9,272 nt of DNA from Serpens sp035306625 (GTDB lineage Bacteria; Pseudomonadota; Gammaproteobacteria; Pseudomonadales; Pseudomonadaceae), in the NCBI GenBank assembly GCA_035306625.1, contig DATGNS010000220.1, positions 1-9,272 on the forward strand, read 5' to 3'. The position numbers and the translations under genes were made by a program. The notes beneath the pieces were generated by a model. That model saw only the letters and a program-made list of their open reading frames with translations, did not search any database and was not told the DNA's origin. Below are positions 1 through 4,752 of this stretch, piece after piece (the stretch's first letter is position 1; every line of letters starts with the position of its first letter).

Positions 1-2
1 GG

Positions 3-68
3 CAGGGCATGCTGGCGCGCGGCATGCCGGCCGGCGACTTCCACAACGAGCTGTTCGACATGCGCTGA
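3..68 (+). CDS. 3' end of an unidentified gene (partial)
   Basis: The last 21 codons of a reading frame that enters from the left edge and stops at TGA 66-68. The visible C-terminus reads roughly QGMLARGMPAGDFHNELFDMR. I do not recognise the family from this fragment. Support for it being real is indirect: the stop codon lies one base from the stop of the oppositely directed phhB gene, the tight convergent arrangement common in compact bacterial genomes, and the codons are GC-rich in the third position as in the neighbours. Another frame is also open across this short stretch, so the assignment is tentative. Confidence 0.4.
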   Translation, partial: QGMLARGMPAGDFHNELFDMR

Positions 69-69
69 T

Positions 70-438
70 TCACAGCACCAGATTGTGCTGGCCTGTGGAC
101 TGGCGGGCCAGCTCGTCGGTGCGGGCGGCCATGATAAAGTCGTTGCGGTGCAGGCCCCCGATCTTGTGGGTCCACCAGGTCACCGTGACCTTGCCCCACT
201 CGGTCAGCAGCGCCGGATGGTGGCCTTCCTGTTCGGCGATCTCGCCGACTGCCTGGGTGAAGGCCAGCGCCTGCTGGAAGTCCTGGAAACGGAACTGTCG
301 CTCCAGCTGCAGGACGCCATTGCGATCCTGGACGCCCCAGTCGGGCAGCTGCTGCAGGAAGGTCGCCAGTTCCGCATCCGTCACCGGCGGGGCATCGGCG
401 TGGCAGGCCTCGCAGTGGGCCTTGCTGAGGTTGGTCAT
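70..438 (-). CDS. phhB: Pterin-4a-carbinolamine dehydratase (PhhB family)
   Basis: A 122-residue cytoplasmic enzyme that dehydrates 4a-hydroxytetrahydrobiopterin so that the pterin cofactor of phenylalanine hydroxylase can be recycled. The family signature is plain: EGHHP at residues 71-75, then LLTEWGKVTVTWWTH at 78-91 and GLHRNDFIMAARTDE at 95-109. The conserved histidines expected in the active site are H73, H74 and H91. The N-terminus (AHCEACHADAPPV) resembles Pseudomonas PhhB. The length is a few residues above the usual figure of about 118 because of a short tail after ARQ. The ATG at 438 follows an AGGAG at 449-453, about 10 nt away. In pseudomonads phhB commonly sits with phhA and phhC; neither is present here. 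Instead the gene lies 89 nt downstream of a radical SAM gene on the same strand, so it may be read from that promoter or its own. Family assignment is firm; the physiological role without phhA nearby is open. Confidence 0.93.
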   Translation of the reverse strand: MTNLSKAHCEACHADAPPVTDAELATFLQQLPDWGVQDRNGVLQLERQFRFQDFQQALAFTQAVGEIAEQEGHHPALLTEWGKVTVTWWTHKIGGLHRNDFIMAARTDELARQSTGQHNLVL

Positions 439-527
439 GGGCGTCTTTCTCCTGACAGGTTGATGGGTCAGCCCCTAAGACCCTCTGGCGCGGCCCCGGT
501 GCCCGCCACTCGACCATCGTCGGAGGC

Positions 528-1418
528 TCACAGGCCGCGCAGCCACTCCGGACGCAGGCCCGCGCCGGCAGGATTGCGGATGGCATTGCGCACCTGCTCC
601 AGCAACCTGTGCTTGTCGGCGCCGAGCACGCCCTTGAGCACCAGGTAGTTGGAGGCGTGGTCACTGCGGAACACCGTGTCGGTCAGTTCCAGCTGCTCCA
701 GCAGACGCTCGGTTTCCTCGAACAGCTCGAGCGGGCTCAGGGGCACGAAGTCCGGAAAGCCCTCCATGAAGCGCTGCATGCCGCGGGGAAAGCTGACCAC
801 CAGGGTGGCCAGGTATTCCGGCTGGGTGGCATTGATCAGGCGTGCGGAGTTGCGGGCGTGCTGTTCGCTCAGGGTGCGGCCGCCGAGGCCGTTGAGCAGC
901 ATCACCGAGCGGCGGATGCCCGCCTCGCCGGCCTTGAGCAGGGCATCGCGGGTGCTGTCGTGGGTCTCGCCCTTGTTGACCCGGGCCAGCACCGTGTCGT
1001 CGCCGGACTCGGCGCCCACGTAGATCATGGCCAGGCCGGCTTCGCGCAACTCGCGCAGTTCCTCCACCGACTTGCGGCGGAGGTTGCGCGGCAGGCAGTA
1101 GGCGGTGACCCGCTCCACCGTGGGCATGTGTTCCGCGATGGCTTCGAGGATGCGCAGCAGCCGGTGGGTCGGCAGCACCAAGGCATCGCCGTCGGCCAGG
1201 AACACGCGCTGCACGATCAGTTGCTCGCCGCAGCGGCGGATCTCCTCGAGAACCTCCTGCTCGTCCCGGGCGCGAAATTTCTTCTGCGGCGCCGTGTACA
1301 TCTCGCAGTAGGTGCACTTGTTCCAGGAACAGCCGTTGGTGACCGGCAGGATCAGCGAATGGGCCTCGCTCGGCGGACGGAAGACCGGTTCGATGTACTG
1401 GATGGGAAAGCTCTGCAT
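528..1418 (-). CDS. Radical SAM protein with CX4CX2C cluster motif
   Basis: A 296-residue stand-alone radical SAM protein. The cluster-binding cysteines are C30, C35 and C38 in NGCSWNKCTYCEMY, giving CX4CX2C rather than the canonical CX3CX2C. An aromatic residue (Y37) precedes the last cysteine, as in other radical SAM enzymes. A FLADGDAL segment at 73-80 sits where the GGE-type SAM-binding motif is expected. YVGAESGDD at 133-141 matches the conserved strand-4 region, and LNGLGGRT at about 174-182 a later SAM-contact region. There is no obvious N-terminal B12 domain and no C-terminal SPASM-type extra cluster (only isolated cysteines, such as C63 and C108). Proteins with this N-G-C-S-x-N-x-C-T-x-C signature are widespread in bacteria, but I know of no assigned reaction for this group, so no substrate is proposed. 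The ATG at 1418 has only a weak ribosome-binding site. It may be co-transcribed with phhB downstream. Confidence 0.85.
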   Translation of the reverse strand: MQSFPIQYIEPVFRPPSEAHSLILPVTNGCSWNKCTYCEMYTAPQKKFRARDEQEVLEEIRRCGEQLIVQRVFLADGDALVLPTHRLLRILEAIAEHMPTVERVTAYCLPRNLRRKSVEELRELREAGLAMIYVGAESGDDTVLARVNKGETHDSTRDALLKAGEAGIRRSVMLLNGLGGRTLSEQHARNSARLINATQPEYLATLVVSFPRGMQRFMEGFPDFVPLSPLELFEETERLLEQLELTDTVFRSDHASNYLVLKGVLGADKHRLLEQVRNAIRNPAGAGLRPEWLRGL

Positions 1419-1499
1419 GAGGGTACAACACGCAAGTGAACAGGAAGCGCGAAGCTTAGCCCCCTCGGCCGCAAAGCGGAACGGTGGGGGAAGAGGGGA

Positions 1500-1525
1500 C
1501 GCGCCGCCCCGGGTGGAGCGGCGCG
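1500..1525 (-). terminator. GC-rich hairpin after the copper chaperone operon
   Basis: An 8-bp perfect GC stem (1500-1507 with 1518-1525) with a 10-nt loop begins 5 nt beyond the stop codon of the DUF411 gene. On the minus strand it is followed by a pyrimidine-rich tract (complement of 1484-1499) that contains Ts but no uninterrupted T run. Its position at the end of the two-gene operon, before the radical SAM gene, fits a transcription terminator or 3'-end protecting structure. The imperfect T tract keeps confidence moderate. Confidence 0.5.
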
Positions 1526-1530
1526 GCGGG

Positions 1531-1995
1531 TCAGTTGGCCGGGTAGCGGGCGACCACCTCGTCCTGGCCGGCGCTGTTCAGGCCGATGACCTGGTAGGCG
1601 TCCTGGCGACCGCCCATCTCCATGCCGGGCGAGCCGACCGGCATGCCGGGAACGGCCAGGCCGCGCAGGTCGGGGCGCTTGCGCAGCTCCAGTACCTGGT
1701 CGGCGGGCACGTGGCCCTCGACGAAGCGGCCGTCGATCACCGCGGTGTGACAGGAGGCCAGACGGGGCGGAACCCCCAGTTTCATCTTCACGGCGACCAT
1801 GTCGGTTTCGACATGGTCGCGGACCGCGAAGCCATTGTCCTCCAAATGCCGGATCCAGTCCTTGCAGCAGCCGCAGTTGGCATCGCGATGCACGTCGATG
1901 ACCAGGTTGTCGACGGCGGCCTCCTGGCAGCCGCCCACCAGCAGGAGCGTGGCCAGCGCGCCAAGGCGCAGGCCGCGGGAGAAGCGTTCACGCAT
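1531..1995 (-). CDS. DUF411 (CopG-like) copper-associated lipoprotein
   Basis: A 154-residue exported protein of the DUF411 family, which is found in copper- and metal-resistance clusters. The N-terminus is a lipoprotein signal: basic MRERFSRGLR, a hydrophobic core, then a lipobox LVGGC with C23 as the predicted lipidated residue, so the protein should be membrane-anchored and face the periplasm. Family motifs are all present: CGCC at 41-44, SCHT at 81-84, EGHVP at 93-97 and GMPVGSPGMEM at 117-127. The cysteines and the Met/His-rich C-terminal motif are candidate copper ligands; that role is inferred. A GTG three codons upstream (2004) is an alternative start. I prefer the ATG at 1995 because GGTGA lies 6 nt before it and signal-peptide length is normal. 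The gene starts 26 nt after the CopZ-like gene and shares its CueR-type promoter, so it is probably copper-induced. Confidence 0.87.
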   Translation of the reverse strand: MRERFSRGLRLGALATLLLVGGCQEAAVDNLVIDVHRDANCGCCKDWIRHLEDNGFAVRDHVETDMVAVKMKLGVPPRLASCHTAVIDGRFVEGHVPADQVLELRKRPDLRGLAVPGMPVGSPGMEMGGRQDAYQVIGLNSAGQDEVVARYPAN

Positions 1996-2021
1996 GGTAT
2001 TCACCCAGGATGAAAGTGGGA

Positions 2022-2270
2022 TCAGCCGCAGCAGCCGCCACAGCAGCTGCCGCCCTTCCGCGCACCCTCGGCCAGGCGGGCGGGGTAACCGGCATCGTCC
2101 AGCGCGGCGATCAGCGCGGCGGTGTCGGCGGTGCCGGTGACGCGCACGCGGGCGCTGTTCAGGTCGATGTCGATGCCCTGCACGCCGGCCAGCGGGCGCA
2201 GCGCCTCTTCGACATGCCGGGCGCAGTTGCCACAGGTCATGCCTTCAACCTTCAGTTCGACAGCAGTCAT
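2022..2270 (-). CDS. CopZ-like copper chaperone (HMA domain) with Cys-rich tail
   Basis: An 82-residue cytoplasmic protein made of a single heavy-metal-associated domain (residues about 3-66) followed by a short tail. The metal-binding loop is GMTCGNCARHV, with C13 and C16 as the expected Cu(I) ligands. The remainder follows the usual beta-alpha-beta-beta-alpha-beta pattern, ending in DDAGYPARL. Such proteins pass Cu(I) to copper ATPases or regulators. The unusual feature is the C-terminus, GGSCCGGCCG, which adds four cysteines (C76, C77, C80, C81) beyond the normal end of the fold. The ATG at 2270 has GAGG 7 nt upstream (complement of 2278-2281). It is the first gene of an operon with the DUF411 lipoprotein, and its promoter carries a CueR-type operator. 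A mercury MerP-like role is less likely because there is no signal peptide and no mer gene nearby. Confidence 0.88.
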   Translation of the reverse strand: MTAVELKVEGMTCGNCARHVEEALRPLAGVQGIDIDLNSARVRVTGTADTAALIAALDDAGYPARLAEGARKGGSCCGGCCG

Positions 2271-2301
2271 GGAAGTACCTCAAGGTAGGGTGCCGGCTCG
2301 C

Positions 2302-2332
2302 ATCTTCATCCTTGCCATCGTGGCAAGGTCAA
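2302..2332 (-). promoter_or_regulatory. CueR/MerR-family operator-promoter for the copper operon
   Basis: On the minus strand a -35 hexamer TTGACC (complement of 2327-2332) and a weak -10 (GAAGAT, complement of 2302-2307) are separated by 19 bp, the lengthened spacer typical of MerR-family activated promoters. Inside the spacer is a perfect dyad: CCTTGCCA (2310-2317), 3-nt centre, TGGCAAGG (2321-2328). Its ACCTTGCC/GGCAAGG half-sites match the pattern of copper-sensing CueR operators. The predicted transcription start near 2295 leaves a leader of about 25 nt before the CopZ-like ATG. No cueR gene lies in the window, so the regulator must be encoded elsewhere. Confidence 0.8.
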
Positions 2333-2386
2333 GCGGCGGCGGAGTGGAAGGTGGGGCCAGTCTGCTGCGGCGAGGAAAATTTGGGC

Positions 2387-2425
2387 ATGATCTCCATCAA
2401 GTCGTCACGTCAGGGCCGGTATGAT
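2387..2425 (+). promoter_or_regulatory. Putative ANR/FNR-dependent promoter of chrA
   Basis: The site ATGAT-CTCC-ATCAA at 2387-2400 matches the FNR/ANR consensus TTGAT-N4-ATCAA at 9 of 10 defined positions. Downstream, TATGAT at 2420-2425 is a good -10 element (5 of 6). No good -35 is found at 16-18 bp spacing, which is what an activator-dependent class II promoter looks like. If the start point is near 2432, the box is centred near -38.5, slightly closer than the textbook -41.5; a start at 2435 would give exactly -41.5. The box is also about 100 bp upstream of the divergent copper promoter's start. The regulator identity is inferred from sequence alone. Confidence 0.55.
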
Positions 2426-2456
2426 CCGTCTCCCGGTCCGCCATGGAGCCCCGTCG

Positions 2457-3665
2457 ATGTCAACGAAGGAAAGTGTCCGCCCCGATACCTGGTGGCAGGT
2501 GTTCAAGGTGTTCCTGCGCCTGGGCCTGACCTCCTTCGGCGGGCCGCTGGCCCATCTGGGCTATTTCCATGCCGAGTTCGTGCGGCGGCGCCAGTGGCTG
2601 AGCGAACGCAGTTACGCCGATCTGGTCGCCCTGTGCCAGTTCCTGCCGGGGCCGGCCAGCAGCCAGGTGGGCATTGCCATTGGCCTGGCACGGGCCGGCC
2701 ATGGCGGGGCGCTGGCGGCCTGGGCGGGCTTCACCCTGCCCTCGGCGCTGCTGCTGATTCTCTTCGCGCTGGGCCTGTCGGCCTGGGGCGATCTGCTACC
2801 CCCTGGCCTGGTACATGGCCTGAAGGTGGTCGCCGTGGCGGTGGTGGCCCAGGCGGTGTGGGGCATGGCCCGGGTGTTCTGCACCAGCGCCAGGGGCCTG
2901 GCGCTGATGCTGGGCGCAGCGGCCGTCCTGCTGTTCTGGGCCTCGCCGCTGGCCCAGGTCAGCGTCATCCTGCTGGCCGGGCTGCTGGGCCTGTGGCTGT
3001 TCACCGCCGAGCCCGCCGATGCCCACCAGCCGCTGAGTGTTCCTCCTGGGCGCGGGGTGGCGCTGGCCCTGCTGGGCCTGTTCTTCCTGCTGCTGCTGGG
3101 GCTGCCGCTGCTGGCGCAGCTGTGGCCCGTGCCCTGGCTGGAGCGTGTGGATGCCTTCTACCGGGCCGGCTCGCTGGTATTCGGCGGAGGACATGTGGTG
3201 CTGCCGCTGCTGCAGAGCGAAGTGGTGGGCACCGGGTGGGTGAGCAACGAGACCTTTCTGGCCGGCTACGGCGCCACCCAGGCGGTGCCTGGTCCGCTGT
3301 TCACCTTCGCGGCCTTCCTGGGCGCGGCCATGCAGGAGGCGCCCAGCGGCTGGGCCGGTGGACTGCTGTGCCTGGGGGCGGTGTTCGCGCCTTCGTTCCT
3401 GCTGGTGATCGGCACCCTGCCGTTCTGGGTGCGGCTGCGTGCCAACCGGCATTCCGGGGCGGCGCTGCAGGGCGTCAACGCGGCGGTGGTGGGCGTGCTG
3501 CTGGCGGCGCTCTATGACCCGGTGTGGACCAGCGCCATCCTGGGTCCGGAGGATTTCGTCCTGGCCCTGGCCGCCCTCGGGGCGCTGATGGCCTGGAAGC
3601 TGCCGCCCTGGCTGGTGGTGCTGGGCTGCGCCCTGGCGGGCTGGGGGCTGGAGGTTCTCTTGTAG
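2457..3665 (+). CDS. chrA: Chromate transporter family protein (ChrA, CHR superfamily)
   Basis: A 402-residue inner-membrane protein of the long-chain CHR family, which exports chromate and lowers its toxicity in characterised members. Both duplicated halves are visible. The first has FLRLGLTSFGGP at 19-30 and QFLPGPASSQVGIAIG at 61-76. The second has YRAGSLVFGGGHVVLPLL at 235-252 and GATQAVPGPLFTFAAFLG at 272-289. Each half thus carries its FGG and PGP motifs. About ten hydrophobic segments follow the usual pattern, and the length is typical. I use the ATG at 2457 because GGAG (2445-2448) precedes it by 8 nt. An in-frame ATG at 2421 lies inside the putative -10 hexamer and would add 12 non-conserved residues. 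The gene converges on the cbb3 maturation cluster and diverges from the copper operon. Physiological substrate is inferred from family; some CHR members have other anion roles. Confidence 0.93.
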   Translation: MSTKESVRPDTWWQVFKVFLRLGLTSFGGPLAHLGYFHAEFVRRRQWLSERSYADLVALCQFLPGPASSQVGIAIGLARAGHGGALAAWAGFTLPSALLLILFALGLSAWGDLLPPGLVHGLKVVAVAVVAQAVWGMARVFCTSARGLALMLGAAAVLLFWASPLAQVSVILLAGLLGLWLFTAEPADAHQPLSVPPGRGVALALLGLFFLLLLGLPLLAQLWPVPWLERVDAFYRAGSLVFGGGHVVLPLLQSEVVGTGWVSNETFLAGYGATQAVPGPLFTFAAFLGAAMQEAPSGWAGGLLCLGAVFAPSFLLVIGTLPFWVRLRANRHSGAALQGVNAAVVGVLLAALYDPVWTSAILGPEDFVLALAALGALMAWKLPPWLVVLGCALAGWGLEVLL

Positions 3666-3691
3666 GGCGCGGTCGGCGCTTTCCGGCCGCC
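3662..3691 (+). repeat. REP-like element, copy 1 (GTAG foot plus hairpin)
   Basis: A 30-nt unit beginning GTAG, followed by an imperfect GC hairpin whose right arm is CCGGCCGCC. The left arm has two extra bases relative to copy 2. A GTAG/GTGG tetranucleotide at the base of a hairpin is the hallmark of REP elements mobilised by RAYT transposases. The GTAG overlaps the chrA stop codon TAG (3663-3665), so the repeat starts inside the gene end and may also act as a 3'-end structure for chrA mRNA. Confidence 0.6.
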
Positions 3692-3740
3692 GATCAGGGT
3701 GTCGGATGGTGCGCTCATGGTGAGGGGGACGTCTTCACTC

Positions 3741-3769
3741 GTAGGGCGGTCGGCGCTTTCCCGGCCGCC
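3741..3769 (+). repeat. REP-like element, copy 2 (possible chrA terminator)
   Basis: A 29-nt unit in the same orientation as copy 1 and nearly identical to it: GTAG, then a 9-bp stem (GGCGGTCGG with CCGGCCGCC, one G-T pair) and a 7-nt loop. It differs from copy 1 by a two-base deletion in the left arm and one added C in the loop. A TTATT stretch follows on the plus strand, so this copy could also terminate chrA transcription before it runs into the convergent cluster. The 49 nt between the copies show no coding potential that I can support. Confidence 0.6.
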
Positions 3770-3812
3770 TTATTGGAATGCACCGATGCCACGCTGCGTG
3801 GACCTGACCGGA

Positions 3813-4526
3813 TCAGTGGCTGTGCTGCTCGTGCTGCCCGGCGCCGTGGCCCATCAGCCAGTCCTGATGCGGCCCGGGCAGGGTCCAGAAGCCGAAGAGG
3901 ATGACCAGCAGGCCGCCCGCGATGCGCACGCCGCGCTGGCGCAGCAGCGAAGTCAGGCGCTCGGCGGCCAGTCCGGTGGCCAGCAGTACCGGCCAGGTGC
4001 CCAGGCCGAAGGCCAGCATGAGCAGGGCACTGTCCAGCGCGTCGCCCTGGCTGGCGGCCCACAGCAGGGTGCTGTAGACCAGCCCGCAGGGCAGCCAGCC
4101 CCACAGGGCGCCCAGGGTCGCCGCCTGGGGCAGGCCATGCACCGGCATGAAGCGTCTGGTCACCGGCTGGATGAAACGCCACAGGCCCTTGCCCAGGGCC
4201 TCGATGCGCGTCAGACCGCTCCACCAGCCGGCCAGATACAGCCCCATGGCGATCAGCAACAGGGCGGCGACGATGCGCAGTACGCTAGCGGCCGGGCTGC
4301 TGGCCAGCGCCCAGCCGCCCAGGCCGAGCAGCAGCCCGGCGACGGCGTAGCTGAGGATGCGACCGAGGTTGTAGCCGAGCAGCAGCTGCAGGCGCCGGCC
4401 GCGCTGCTGAGGCGGGATGGCCAGGGTCAGCGCGCCCATCAGGCCGCCGCACATGCCCAGGCAGTGGCCGCCGCCCAGCAGGCCGAGGATGAAGGCGGAA
4501 ATCAATTGCGGGAGGAGATCAGTCAC
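3813..4526 (-). CDS. TauE/SafE (UreH-like) membrane protein of the cbb3 maturation cluster
   Basis: A 237-residue polytopic membrane protein of the family usually labelled sulfite exporter TauE/SafE or UreH-like, related to the DsbD transmembrane core. It starts with a hydrophobic segment running into GGGHCLGMCGG (H21, C22, C26), continues through GYNLGRILSYAVAG at 51-64, and has a second Cys motif GWLPCGLVYS at 143-152 (C147). The H-C-x-x-x-C plus P-C pattern is a plausible membrane metal or thiol site. The C-terminus carries five histidines (H220, H227, H232, H235, H237). I choose the GTG at 4526, with AGGA 8 nt before it. The ATG at 4574 would add 16 polar residues lying wholly inside ccoS. 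The start overlaps the ccoS end by 8 bp, implying translational coupling. Homologues sit after ccoS in many pseudomonads. A copper-related role in oxidase assembly is inferred; sulfite export is unproven. Confidence 0.85.
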   Translation of the reverse strand: MTDLLPQLISAFILGLLGGGHCLGMCGGLMGALTLAIPPQQRGRRLQLLLGYNLGRILSYAVAGLLLGLGGWALASSPAASVLRIVAALLLIAMGLYLAGWWSGLTRIEALGKGLWRFIQPVTRRFMPVHGLPQAATLGALWGWLPCGLVYSTLLWAASQGDALDSALLMLAFGLGTWPVLLATGLAAERLTSLLRQRGVRIAGGLLVILFGFWTLPGPHQDWLMGHGAGQHEQHSH

Positions 4527-4731
4527 CGGGTCTGTCCTGATCCTTGCCGGCCTCCCGGTCGGCCTTCTCGACACCGGCCTTGTGGTTCGGGTCGTCGTCG
4601 TCGAACAGGATACTGTGGGCGGGGCTGTCCAGGTCGTCGTACTGGCCGCTGTTGACGGCCCAGAAGAACAGCCAGATGGCCAGGCCGACCACGATGACGG
4701 CCACGGGGATCATGTAGTAGAGGGCTGCCAT
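4519..4731 (-). CDS. ccoS: cbb3-type oxidase assembly protein CcoS (FixS)
   Basis: A 70-residue protein with one N-terminal membrane span (about residues 5-27) followed by an acidic soluble tail. The family signature QYDDLDSPAHSILFDDD lies at residues 30-46. CcoS is needed for insertion of haem and copper cofactors into the catalytic subunit of cbb3 oxidase, working with CcoI. The remaining tail is highly charged and variable, as usual. The ATG at 4731 has a strong GGAGG (complement of 4737-4741) 5 nt upstream, in the 21-nt gap after ccoI. Its 3' end overlaps the start of the TauE-like gene by 8 bp. Product assignment is firm. Confidence 0.95.
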   Translation of the reverse strand: MAALYYMIPVAVIVVGLAIWLFFWAVNSGQYDDLDSPAHSILFDDDDPNHKAGVEKADREAGKDQDRPGD

Positions 4732-4752
4732 GGGAACCTCCGAAAATGCTGC

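Noticed and set aside
73..90. A 6-bp inverted repeat (CAGCAC/GTGCTG) at the convergent gene ends as a terminator.
   Set aside because: It lies within phhB codons, is short, and is followed by no T tract on either strand.
465..527. Inverted repeat GGGTC/GACCC (465-483) and a bulged GC hairpin between the radical SAM gene and phhB.
   Set aside because: The arms are short, there is no T tract, and the sequence does not match the PhhR/TyrR box, so neither an operator nor a terminator can be supported.
2312..3517. A 401-codon plus-strand frame overlapping chrA in another register.
   Set aside because: It is Gly/Ala/Arg-rich with no family features, while the chrA frame has all CHR motifs.
4527..4574. 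ATG start for the TauE-like gene at 4574.
   Set aside because: It would add a polar, Arg-rich stretch within ccoS. The GTG at 4526 has a better placed AGGA and gives the hydrophobic start typical of the family.
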